NCBI RefSeq assembly: GCF_910592395.1
Contig: NC_088320.1
Span: forward strand, 5,766,001 to 5,830,000
Origin: Lineus longissimus
Taxonomy: Eukaryota > Nemertea > Pilidiophora > Heteronemertea > Lineidae
DNA length: 64,000 nt
Direction: 5' to 3'
Shown: one piece after another, positions 12,429 through 23,552 of the stretch
Position numbering within the stretch: position 1 is the stretch's first letter
Layout of the letters: every line of letters starts with the position of its first letter
Notes under the pieces: generated by a model
The model's database searches: none
Seen by the model: the letters and a program-made list of their open reading frames with translations, nothing else
What the model was told of the DNA's origin: nothing
Translations under genes and position numbers: made by a program

Positions 12429-12434
12429 AATAAA
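12429..12434 (+). terminator. Candidate poly(A) signal for LASP
   Basis: AATAAA about 2.4 kb after the LASP stop codon. It is one of very few canonical hexamers on this strand downstream of the gene. Weak evidence, since no cleavage site can be read. Confidence 0.25.
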
Positions 12435-13238
12435 ATTAGGGGGCCGTGAAATATATCGGTGTTTACAGCTGATGAAAGAACTATGATGATTACCGGTATG
12501 TGTTATTAGCTCAGTTGATCAGATGCACCCACTGTTTGTGTATAATTTCCGATCATCTGTAGCATTTAGTACCCTCTTTATACAACTCTGTACCATACGT
12601 AAGTCTTGCTCGGTAGTTACTCACCTTCTCTCTTAAGATTGAGGAGAACATTTATTTTGCACATGTATTGTTTCATTTTGGTGCTCCCCAGTTGGGGCCC
12701 CGTGGTGTTGGTAGGTGTTGTACATTTCATTACTGTTGGCAATGTGCAACTGAGGCCCAGAATGGGGGTTTAGCAATGATGTATTGTATATTCGGAAATA
12801 GATTAAAAAGAGTTTGGCAATGGTGGGATAAAATCATATGGGTGAGAGAGCAGACAAAGAGCATAAAAGAGCAGGCGAAGTCTGTATATTTTGTTATGTT
12901 GTCATCAGTACCATCATATACCATGCATTGTTCTGTACATCATGTAATGTGAGGGGAGTCCCTTGACCCCTTTTGATACATGTATTGAGTTTTAGCACAG
13001 TACTATGCACTATATTGTGATAGGTAGAGATTTCTGTTTATTTGCGTCTGTAGGCGGAGATTGAGCATATTTGCCCAATGTAGATTATCCTTTATCTGCT
13101 ATTTGTTGGGGGGGAGGGGGGAGGGGTGGATAACTTTGCTGTGTGGTTCACAGTATATTGGAGTAGGTTACTCCTACTTTTCCTTTGTGCTCATGTGGTG
13201 TGGGGAACTGTGTTCAGTTACCTTAGTATTCACTTAAT

Positions 13239-13404
13239 ACAGTAGAATCTCTCTATAAAAGACACCCTTGGGACTGACAAATGCTGTCCTTAATTGAGAG
13301 GTTTCCGGAATACAGAGGTCAAATTCAATGGAATTGACTAATTTGGAAACAAATTGAGGGTAACTAATTGAAAGGGTGTCCTCAAAAGAGAGGGAGGTTC
13401 CTCT
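13239..13404 (+). mobile_element. MITE-like repeat with CTCTCTATA / AGAGAGGGAGG ends
   Basis: It begins ACAGTAGAATCTCTCTATA and continues with GACACCCTTGGGACTGACAAAT. It contains TTAATTGAGAGG and ACAGAGGTCAAATT and ends near AGAGAGGGAGGTTCCTCT. The ends are imperfect inverted repeats and internal 'gagagg' steps recur. I recognise this layout as a widespread short repeat of invertebrate genomes; this copy is decayed. Confidence 0.55.
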
Positions 13405-15641
13405 TTTTGTAAATTTTTGCCATTTTGAGAAGACTCCAAAGTTAAATATTTATTTGAAGAATGAGGAATACAATGTCGTGAAATGAAGTAGATTTGGCAT
13501 GCATATATTCTTTGCAGCACCACCTTTTAGAATGGTACAGAATGGTGCATCTTTATATTGAGTAGTGATTGTGCTCAAAACTAGGTATAAATGAAAATGG
13601 CATCATCGATAAGTGAAAAAACATATGTCTACATGTACTACTATCTACAGTTGTTTCATTTTGCATTGGACTTTTGATGTACTAATATATGCCTATCCCA
13701 TTGTTACATGTTTTTATGCTGTCAAGCCTAGGTTAAGAGAGCTTGTAAGCTATGCTTGATGATATAAATTTGCGTGTGGAGCAGTAGACCATCCAAAAAT
13801 CGACGATTCAAATCTGAGTCAACACTTGAGTTCTCAGTATTTCTCGTATTCATATAAATTTGTGTGGTTCTTTTTCTCCACCAAACCAGGCCAGAGATTC
13901 CCTCGATACAGCTGAACTACCAAGTGAATAGCAACTGTGTTTGAAGGCCGTCATGGTGATACCTTATTTTTAGCTTTAGTGTACAGTGTGTGATTGTATC
14001 GGCAGTGTAATATTTTAGTCCTTGCTTTGTATACAATGTAAGCTTTCTGTTCAAATAATACAATTATGTAACTATATATCTTGTTCTCAATCAAATCAAG
14101 CCTTGTCTTTTTTATTTGGTGCATGCTGGTATGCTCCTTGTACCACGTGAGTTGGCAGGTACATGTCAGTAAATACCGCCATGTTTACCATGCAACATGG
14201 CTACTTATCGGCGGTAAATATCAGTACGATGGATATACGCACAACGACTGTGGATCCCCATGACCATACAACAGTATTCATCATTCGACGATCTGAGATT
14301 CCCATACAATGACAGAGGGTATTCAATGCAAAAAAAACTGTGCAGCACCCAGAAAATGGTTTGTGAATGGTATGAACCGAGGCCAAATGATTCTTCACCA
14401 CTAAACTGTGGACTCGCCTCCGAAGACATCCTCTGTCTGAAAGTCTTCCGTTTGAATGACACACAGCTATGTGTTCATCTACAGCAATACATGGATATAA
14501 AAGTGTCTTCATTCAGATAGGAACAATTCAAGCATCGTCATACACCTTCCACCAGGGCCCCCCCCCCCCGCCACCCCCTACACATGCACACACACATACA
14601 ACTGTACATAGCGGTGGACTTTCACACGGTTTCTATCGTGTGAAGAAATTCGACTGTCCTCATTGGGCACTCTATACAGGTATAGGCTGTGATCAGACTA
14701 CTTCTTCTGATCGATTTGTGGGGCTCAGCATTTCTTCAGAGGGAAAAAAGAGACCGCTTCAGAACTTGTGGAGAGTATTTTTACTGACCTAACGATAGAA
14801 ATTTAAACTAAAACTATAACTTACAGGGAAAACAATTCTGCTATTTTTATTTTCAACAATGATTTAAAATTACAAATTGCATGATGGTTGAAGTAAGTTA
14901 TACATGATAAGAGTTACAGTAAAATCAGGATTCTAAAGCAGTGGTTTCAAAGGAAACTTCATTTTTCTAAAATTCTTAATAAAGGGGTACTCTGTTCCTT
15001 ATTTCACAGCAGGCAATTTCTTTGTAAAGTAAGGTTGCCCTGCCGGCACCCAGAATTTTCAACATTGCACGTCTACTGGTTCGTGAAACAGAACTACCAG
15101 CTCTACTAACTTCGCAAGGAACTGCAGACAATTAGTCAATGCCTAGAAGAACACATGATCAAGGGTGATATGTACCTCAATTGTGTACTTTTCAAACCTA
15201 TAAGAAGACTTCTCGAAGAAGAGAATTATTAGAGCAAATAAATTGCAGGCGAGCTATTTTAATACTAAAACTTTTTCAACACTTTACACTTTTATACAAA
15301 ATATACAAATACAGGTATGTACATAATCTTTAAACGATGATCTATCACTACAGTCGCGGTAAATACGCACCAAAACAACACCAAAGAAAGGTGGACATGA
15401 TAAAACACTGAGATCTCTCTCCCCCCCCCCCCCCAACACTTACACAATGCGGTTGTGCAGTTATTATGCATGTTAATTCTTTAAAACTAGGCCTTAACAG
15501 TACTTATATATCTGTCTACACAAGGGCATTGTTGAACTTATTCAGTAAAACATTTAAACATTTTAAAATTTGAGTTGAAGTTGCAAATTTTTCAACAAGC
15601 GGAATTGGCCGTGGAAATAACCCCAGTCCTTAGAAGGCTCA

Positions 15642-16215
15642 TCACTCATTCCCTGTTCCTTTCACAGTCTGGTTCACCTTGACTTTCTTGGTTTGATCAC
15701 AGAGGTGCATTTGACGAGTGCTGTACATCGACACTCCAATTCCTACGACGGACAGAAACAGTAGAATCTTGGAAGTGCCATTGGAGATGTGAGGACGAAC
15801 CACTTCCTGGAATTATAAAATCGAAGTATCATCAGTTCCGGCGAGTTCAACTATAGATCCATGCATTTGATTAGGAACAACGTTTTCAAAGACACCGCGT
15901 TACAGTAAAAATGTATGGTGACGTGACGACGGCCAACACTGCGTTATGTAAACGTTGTTCCCAATCAAGTGCATGGATCTATAGGGCCCACTTTTTTTTT
16001 TTCATTCCGCTACAGATAGTGCCGAGAATTTTAGAACTGACCATGGAAATATGATGCATTTCAAAACAACCTCACTTTATAACATGACAATAATGTCTTG
16101 CCCAGGTAGAGAAGTCAATCAAAAGGGACAGGGAGCCTACCTCACGAGATCGAAAGAACTTCAATCCAGTCCTAGAAAAGGTCCTGGTGAGGACAGCAGA
16201 GGGGAGATTTGACAT
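15642..16215 (-). CDS. Unrecognised 79-aa single-pass, probably mitochondrial protein (two exons)
   Basis: Exon 1 codes from ATG at 16215 to 16141 (25 codons) with donor GTAGGC. Exon 2 runs from 15806 to the TGA at 15642-15644, after acceptor TTCCAG. Phase is 0. The N-terminus is Arg/Ser/Thr/Phe-rich with no acidic residue until position 25, like a mitochondrial presequence. Residues about 38-55 (KILLFLSVVGIGVSMYS) form one membrane helix, followed by a basic, hydrophilic tail ending in KGTGNE. Size and layout recall small respiratory-complex or assembly subunits, but I cannot match it to one. Each exon is too short for a long reading frame; the consistent splice phase and composition are the evidence. 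Confidence 0.65.
15851..15984. mobile_element. 134-bp MITE with ~35-bp terminal inverted repeats
   Basis: The left arm CTATAGATCCATGCATTTGA continues through TTAGGAACAACGTTT. The right arm reads the reverse complement, ending TGCATGGATCTATAG, with only about two mismatches over 35 bp. The element sits inside the intron (15807-16140) of the 79-aa gene. It has no coding capacity. Confidence 0.8.
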
Positions 16216-16880
16216 GATGAGAGTCAGCTTGTCCGCTCTGGTCTTCAGCTGATCAGACCGCTACGTTTTGCCTGTAAGTGTAGCGGCCTACGCAAAGGAA
16301 GGCCACGAGTCCTTACTACAGAAACAACGATAATAAGAAAGAAGTGAGTTAAGTTAATTTCGGTGGCAAGCATACCAACGCCTGCATCATGCAATTCACC
16401 TATTTGTTACAAGGAGGATCGAGAAGAATTCCCGTGCCCCTCAACTATATCATCATAGGCTTACTATCATTAACAGGTATGCATGCACAAGTGCCTCATG
16501 GTGGAGCACTCCAGCTGCATTACATGAGTAGGCCTAGGGCTGTCAAATGTACAAGTAGAAAACTAATGCGACAATCGGATCCGACATTCGTGTCCATACG
16601 GAATGTAGTGTAGGCCTACATATCAAATTGTTTGTTTGTCCGAAAAAAGATTCTGCAAGAGTGACATTTAGGCTTATTATTTGACAACTGACAGATTATT
16701 TTTGATGAACTGGGTAGACAACAAAGCGTACAAGTTTTTCCCTCATATTCTAGGAGTAGAACATTTAAAGGTTTGAAATAATGAGTTTATTGAAATAAAA
16801 TTACATAAAAATTTCAGCAGCTCACCTTTCGCGAGAAAGTGACCTTCAGGAATTATGGGAGCAGAGAAAATTATTCTTAG

Positions 16881-17578
16881 GTCTCGTTAGGGAGTTTTTC
16901 CCAAATGTACGCGATGATGACGTGCCCCATTAACAGGACGCAACATATCTATTTTAAAATGCGTTTCTAAAGTGAATGCATGAGGACAACCCATTTGTGT
17001 CGTATATCACTGGAAACGCCCGATTCCCCTGATTCTGCAGGATGTTAAATCGGGCATTTTATTTCTTTATAAATCATAAGCGTCGCATTTGCTCCTATAG
17101 CTCTGTTCACCATCCCAAAATGGCAATATTGCCAATTGGGCCGGACAATCACGAAAAACGCCAAATATTATACATTTCTTCCTGAATAATTCTTACAGTG
17201 ACCATTCTACCATGAAAGACAGTTGGTTACGCTACACAAATCACAAAAATCCCCCAAAAAACGAGGGTCAACCATTAAACTTTTGAGATATGTTGAATTT
17301 TGCACGAATCAGCGAAAAACGCACCAACTGGCACTGGACGGCGTGTTCAACACGGTGCCGACGCACATCCCAAGTTCAGTGTACACATACGTCGGCAACA
17401 ACAGCATGCGTAGTTTCTTGTTAACTGCCTATTGAGTAGCGCTCTAGGTTTCAGAAACTCCAGAAAAACATGTCTTTGCCAAAACAACTGCTGACAACAC
17501 TGACATACTGTGAGGACCGAGAAATCAATGATTTTAGGAACTACGCGCATGTATAAAAAAAACACTCCCTAATGAGAT
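16881..17578 (+). mobile_element. 0.7-kb TIR element, left copy
   Basis: The ends are imperfect inverted repeats: GTCTCGTTAGGGAG at the left and CTCCCTAATGAGAT at the right. The whole unit reappears inverted at 21749-22460 with high similarity. Landmarks are ATCGGGCATTTTATTTC, GGCAATATTGCCA, AGACAGTTGGTTACG and AGCGCTCTAGGTTTC. No transposase frame is visible, so it looks like a non-autonomous DNA transposon. Confidence 0.8.
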
Positions 17579-17834
17579 CTTGTAATGAGATCTAAATTCA
17601 CGAAATGGATTCGTATAAAAGAACGATATTAGGTATTTAACAGTCTAAATCAAGAATTTCTAACGGTCATCAGCACCATGTTTGGGTTCATGGTTAAGGT
17701 AATTTTTAATTTAACGAAATTGGGTAGTTTCACTTTCTTAGCTCAGATGGCAGCACCTGCCAGCTGGGGGGGGGGGGTCGTGTCAAATCATTGGCCTATA
17801 TATCTGAGGCTGATGAGGAAACTCACGAAACTCT

Positions 17835-17918
17835 ACAGGGTGGCCCAGAAAGGTTTTCCCTTGCACAATAAAATTCTATTGTGTCTGTGTGAGGGAAAAT
17901 AATTCTGGGCCACCCTGT
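17835..17918. mobile_element. 84-bp MITE with perfect 16-bp TIR
   Basis: The termini ACAGGGTGGCCCAGAA (17835-17850) and its exact reverse complement (17903-17918) enclose a near-palindromic core with ATTG-rich loop. TA precedes the left end. The terminus resembles those of mariner/Tc1-type elements, but that link is by eye only. Confidence 0.85.
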
Positions 17919-20376
17919 TGTACATGAATACTTGTCTCCCTGTTCAAAGACATCGGAGCGAAAGTGAAAAACGAGGACATTTCTGTTTTCAACTGCAACG
18001 GGCCTGTGTATTTTACCATCGCCCTATATTGTGACCTGCAGAAATGACTTTCGACCAAAGAGACAGTAGTGCACAGTCTCTTTCCAATGTGCCCTCCCCT
18101 TAATAGCTCGCCTATGTTGCCAGAGAGTGTACCAAGTCTTTGCTGGATGTGCCAGGCCCCCTCACCCGTACACTCTGTCTGATCTGGATGTGTACTCTGA
18201 CCCAACGTAGTGCACATGTTTCCAAGGTGGACCTTGTCTCCACCAAGCAGTCTTACCAGCAACACCAGTGATTAACACCCAAAACTATTTTCAAATCAAT
18301 CCCACACAAAATCGAACTGGTCACTTCTTTATTCTTAATGGCCAATCACATTACCAACGTGGATTAGCCTTGCCATCTGACACCTTTGTTTGATTGTTTG
18401 GAGCGACAAAAGATATTGCCAACCTTGAAAGAATGTGTGGGAGTGTTACATAAAACCACTACCTGTCACATTTTGTGCCTTAATGCTTGCTTTGGCTTCG
18501 ACTGTGCAATGCAGGCTGAACATTCATTGCAGCAAGGTGCACATGGTTTTGCTCGAATTTTGACTTATTTCGAAATCTGAAATGGCAAAATCACTTGTGT
18601 TTGGCACAAATCTTCTACAAGGTTGGTGTCACCTTCTGTCCTACTGAATCTTGACGTTATTCATGTTTTATGGATTTTTGAAGAGGGCAACTTGTCTTTG
18701 TATTTTACCCTTGTATTTTTCAATAGAGAAAGAATTTACCTCCAAGAACCATTTTAACTTCTGACCCCAGAACCCTATCAAGTCGCCATTGGCTTCAACC
18801 CAAGAAATATGTAAAAATTCTTGTAATGAAAAATAAATCAAGATTTTAGTCAAATTGTCCCCCTAGGAGAGATGGATCGAGGAACTATGAGGGACCCTGA
18901 ATTGTTGATGATGATGTTGTACATCGGTACATCGCCTTGGACAATAGGTGGACTTAAATTTTGGGCTTGATACTGAATTGATTGAGAGAAGTGTAATTTA
19001 GAAACGTCCACTTTTAGACGCTTTACTGTTGGCCTGTATGAATGTATTTGTAAAATCCTGTATGTAGATACTTTGTAAAATGTCTAAATGAGATCTAGAC
19101 TCCATGACTTGGCAAAAAGTATGGCAAAGCCAACTATCAGTCTTTGCCCTGTCAAGGTCACCTCTTTTGTCATGCAAATACATGTCAAAACTGCTCCTTT
19201 TGTCATGCTAAGTGGCAGCCAGCTCCGTCCAGTGGCCGTGACAAATATGGTTCATTTGTTATTTAAATTGGGTCCTGCAAATCAACAGCAGTGACCAAAC
19301 CTATTGTAAGCTCACATGGCTCACCTGAAGGCACGAACAATAGGTTTTAATACAATAGCTTAACTCAAGTGAATGCATGAAGAAGTTTAGTGCTAACTCA
19401 AACCATTGTGGTGGAGTAGTTGAGTCTATTGGGTTTGATCTCAATTTAGCATTGTGTTGCAAGGACACTTATCAGTGTTTCTTTGTGATATCTTGTAAAG
19501 AAGTTGACCACGTCTTAAAGGGCTAGTGCTGCTATCCTATCTCCTGGTCCTCTTCTTGTATCAGGCTTTCGGAGTGGTGCAGCAAAAAACCAATGTACTA
19601 GATCATTGTATAAACTATAATGTACAATGTATTAAGTCATTTCAAACATAAGCACTTGTCACCTGTGTGATGGAGATGGCGACTCCCTCCGATTGCGTAG
19701 GTTTTCTCCTGGTATGCGGGTTTCCTCTTACACTACATTCAAAATCGTCATGCGTTTTTCTTGTAATGTACACAACAAAATAGTTTTTTTGAAAGAGAAA
19801 CAAGTTTTTTTCTTATTGACTCGCCTGTTGGGACACCATGCTTACCAGATTTTGACCTTAACAATAGGTCAAATAAAAATCCTGCTTGTTCCTATATCTT
19901 GCATCCCAATGGAAGTTGGAAATGGCACACTTTATAGTGTCATCAGTTTCAGTCGCCCCCAAGGTCATCTTACCTAGTGGATTATGCATAAAGTTGCAAC
20001 GACCATACCCACTGTGTTGGACTACAATTATATACTGACCTTTGCACCCCAAGGAGAAGAGTCCATTCACAAGCTGTTTTCATACCAGTGCCGCACAGTG
20101 GTTTAAGTGCATTCCTAATGACCATCATTCCTAACAATGTGAATAACTGGCAATAATCTCCTACTTTCTTTTCTTACTATCATTCACCCAAAGCCCAGGC
20201 CAAAGACTTGGAATGTTTATGTGATGATGTCATGTAATACACTGACCACAACCACATGGCAGTCCCCCAGATCTTTTCAGGTTCTGTATGTACCCTAAAT
20301 ATGAATTGATTATTAGTCAAGGTGATCTTGTATGTAGTAAAAATCATATTCGATTCATAACAAATTTGTTCACATC

Positions 20377-21420
20377 TCAAACAGCTTCCTTTATAGTTCT
20401 AAGGAAGTACAACATCAGCCCTGGTATCATCAAGGCCATAGAGGCACTGTATGCAGCATCGAGGAGCATGGTTCGGGTAGGAGAGGACTTCAGCGAGTGC
20501 TTCCCCACCTCGGTAGGAGTAAGACAGGGTTGCCTTCTGTAACCAACCCTGTGCAACGTCTTCGTCAAGAACAGCATGGCAGAGTCACTCCCTGAACTGG
20601 AGTCACCCTTAACGATCTGGAGCCGAACGATCAGTGATCTGAGGTTTGCCGACGACATCGATCTCCCACATGGCTCAAGATGTGACCAAATCCACCACTC
20701 GGTGCAGAAGGTTGACAAAAGCCTCGAGAAGACGAAGATAATAGTATCCAGCGGAGGTTACAGATTGACTTGTGCTTAAGAGACTATCACCTAGAACAAG
20801 TGGCAGGGTTCGTCTACCTAGGTGCTACACAAACATAGGATGGTGGTGAAAACGCGTATAGCCAAAGCTGCGGCTGCCCTAACCAGACTGAAGAGAATTT
20901 GGCGCGACTGAAACATCTCAATGACGTCAAAACTCCACCTTCTGAGGTCTTTGGTGATCTTAGTGTTCTTGTATGCGGCAGAATCGTTGACCATGAACGC
21001 CGAGATCGAGAAACGGAGCAACGCATTTGAACTGAACTGCTACAGGAGACTACTCAATATCTACTATACATCCCACACCACCAAGTAAGAGAACAGGTAA
21101 CTCAGTACATCGGGCATCCCGACAGCCTCCTAACCGTTGCCAAAAGAAAACGCTGCATGAGGTGGTTCGGCCATGTCATGAGAGCCAAGGGAACACTAGC
21201 AAATACCATCTTGCAGGACACAGCGGAGGGTATATAGCCGCCGACGCGGTCGTCCAAAGAGAATTTGGATGGATGACGACGCACAGTTGGACTGGAAGAA
21301 AGACCAGTGACCTGATCCGCCTCGCCGAGGACCGAATCGTGTGGTGTCACATAGTTCAGCTTAGGGTCGCCCCAATGGCCACATGGCTGTGGGACATGAT
21401 GACGATGATGAGTCCACATC
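20377..21420 (+). pseudogene. Decayed LINE reverse-transcriptase fragment
   Basis: Broken frames show non-LTR reverse transcriptase landmarks in order: an ISPGIIKAIEALY-like segment, GVRQGCLL followed by an in-frame stop where S/D-P-T-L normally continues, then the palm motif LRFADDID with the catalytic Asp pair. Further on, other frames give FVYLGAT and KRKRCMRWFGHVMRA, the usual C-terminal region. Several frameshifts and stops separate these blocks. The 5' endonuclease is missing. It resembles elements common in marine invertebrates whose C-terminus carries the 'W-x-GHV-x-R' motif; clade not assigned. Confidence 0.85.
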
Positions 21421-21748
21421 TCTCATATGACCACAGTCGCTTGATTTACATTGTTTATCACCAGTATGAATCCATATCCGATTCAGATGACCACATTCAC
21501 CTGAGTTCCCATTGAATGGTTTATCACCAGTATGAATCCTGGCTAACAGAAGCTAAAGGCTGGAACCCCCCCCCCCCCCCAGGACCCCCTTCACAAATCC
21601 TACTGGCGACATCCGCTTTAAAAAAATCTTAAACTGTCAAGTCCACCGCGTGCGCATTCGTATTTCCCGCGAATATGAACGCGTGCATGAACTGATAGTG
21701 GCGTCACCTGTTATCAACTAGAAGAACTCCGTCTTCCCTCAATGTGTG

Positions 21749-22460
21749 GTCTCATTAGGGAGGTTTTTTGTATTCATGCGCGGCCAAGCCCTAACCGTAG
21801 TTCCTAAAATCATTGATTTCTCGGTCCTCACAGTACGTCAGTGTTAATTCAGCAGTTGTTTTGGCAAATACATGTTTTTTTTAGAGTTTCTGAAACCTAG
21901 AGCGCTACTCAATAGACAGTTAACAAGAGACTACGCATTTACTGTTGTTGCCGACGTATGTGTTCACTGAACTTGGGATGTGCGTCGGCCCCGTGTTGAA
22001 ATGCCGTCCAGCGCCAGTTGGTGCGTTTTTCGCTGATTTGTGCAAAATTCAACATAATCTCAAAAGTTCAATGGTTGACCCTCGTTTTTTTATTTATTTT
22101 TGTGTAGCGTAACCAACTGTCTTTCATGGGAGAATGGTCAATGTAAGAATTATTCAGGAAGAAATGTATAATATTTTGGGTTTTTCGTGATTGTCCGGCC
22201 CAATTGGCAATATTGCCATTTGGGATGGTGAACAGAGCTGTAGGAGCAAATGCGACGCTTATGATTTATAAAGAAATAAAATGCCCGATTTAACATCCTG
22301 CAGAATCAGGGGAATCGGGCGTTTCCAGTGATATACGATACAAATGGGTTGTCCTCATGCATTCACTTTCGAAACGCATTTTAAAATAGATGTTACGTCC
22401 TGTTACTGTAATGGGGCACGTCATCATCGTGTACATTTGGGAAAAACTCCCTAACGAGAC
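21749..22460 (-). mobile_element. 0.7-kb TIR element, right copy (inverted)
   Basis: Reverse-complement partner of the unit at 16881-17578, with ends GTCTCATTAGGGAG and CTCCCTAACGAGAC. The two copies face each other across 4.2 kb that contains the dead LINE. Differences are scattered substitutions and small indels. Confidence 0.8.
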
Positions 22461-22861
22461 CTGTACATCGGTAGAGAAAATTATTCTAATTTCAGCAAAC
22501 AAATTCACAAAAAATGGATTGGAGGCCTTTTGGACTCGTATGAACAATATTTAGGTATTAACAGTCTAAATCATGAATTTCTGAAAAAATTACACAATTT
22601 TCATAACTGCGCATGCTCAGATCCGGATGACAAACATGGCGGTTTGCCCTGCCCGACAAAAATACCTCGAATTTTGCATATTTTGAGAAGAAAAAATATA
22701 ATAAAAGCAACATTGTGATTCTACCAGACCATAATCAGTATGTTCAAAAATACAATCTCTACTTATCCCTCGGTTTTCAAGTAATGTAAACGGTCTTGGT
22801 CGGTCCGAAAATTGACCCGAAACTCCCTTTTCTCCCATTTTTGTAAGATTGCCCAGGCACT

Positions 22862-22935
22862 TCCATGCACATCATCATGTACATCATCATGTACATCATG
22901 TACATGATACATGCTGATGTACATTATGTACACAT
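22862..22935. repeat. CATCATGTA / TGTACA microsatellite
   Basis: Imperfect repeats of CATCATGTACAT reading into TACATGATACATG. Self-complementary TGTACA words allow short hairpins. Confidence 0.6.
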
Positions 22936-23081
22936 TGCAGAAAACCTATCATCTGATGACATGATTGGGTCACTGGTCTGTATCACTATCCCTATCTGCA
23001 ATGGGGAAGCTGCTTGCTTGCCTCACAGCAGTTTAAAGTGTTGAGCCGACGAGCATAGCCGACTGCACTCCTGGGCTAAAC

Positions 23082-23201
23082 TTTAGAATCCCCGATCGGA
23101 AATGACGTGGTTTGATCGCATTCAACTATAAATCCATTGAAAAGTGGTGCTTGGTTAGTCAACCGATGACCTTTTTTTGGGGTGTGATCGGGGATTGTAA
23201 A
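23082..23201 (+). mobile_element. Short MITE-like element, copy 2
   Basis: Left end TTTAGAATCCCCGATC, right end GATCGGGGATTGTAAA. It is the same family and orientation as 11417-11534, about 120 bp. It lies 230 bp upstream of the putative 5' leader exon of DLGAP. Confidence 0.7.
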
Positions 23202-23432
23202 CTCGTTCCCACTCCTGTCCCACTCCTGCCCTGTGGCTTGCGACCTTGTGGCAGTTGACAAATATCATGATACATTCAGAGGAGATTCATGGGTATGGCC
23301 ATGGGATATACCACAACCACTGCTTTCGTGTTGTATGAAAGGCAGAAGATACACAATGCATGAACTGTAGGAAACGCTTTTGGAGGAAAAGTTTAAATGC
23401 TGTTATGGTCTTTTATGCTCTTGTCTTTGCAG

Positions 23433-23552
23433 ATGCTGTCAGTCTACACAAAGTTTTGAATTGGTTTCACATCGAATCATTTTTGGCGTCATGAGATCTC
23501 TCCGTGAGACTACTATTTGGAAAGCTGCTTGAGGTCAAACAACACAATTAAG
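23433..23552 (+). promoter_or_regulatory. Putative DLGAP 5' leader with two short upstream ORFs
   Basis: A T-rich acceptor TTGTCTTTGCAG ends at 23432, suggesting a leader exon runs into the coding exon. Before the main ATG there are two upstream ATGs: 23433-23459 (8 codons then TGA) and 23491-23532 (13 codons then TGA). Both end before 23553. If the leader is real, they would lower or gate translation of the scaffold. Confidence 0.4.

Larger units (their letters stand above)
10056..15641. other. LASP 3' UTR and convergent intergenic DNA
   Basis: No coding exon is supported. The 3' end of LASP mRNA lies here; a canonical AATAAA is at 12429-12434. Two MITE-like copies (11417-11534, 13239-13404) and poly-C runs near 14563 and 15420 are present. 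The right part is probably the 3' UTR of the minus-strand gene at 15642. Open frames at 10703, 11491, 14201 and 14469 lack family signatures. Confidence 0.4.
16216..23432. other. Repeat-rich intergenic region
   Basis: No host gene is supported between the 79-aa gene start and the DLGAP leader. It holds the two inverted 0.7-kb TIR elements, an 84-bp MITE, a decayed LINE, poly-G and poly-C runs, a CATCATGTA microsatellite (22862-22935) and a second copy of the CCCCGATC MITE. The two start-proximal genes therefore have promoters at opposite ends of it. Confidence 0.6.
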
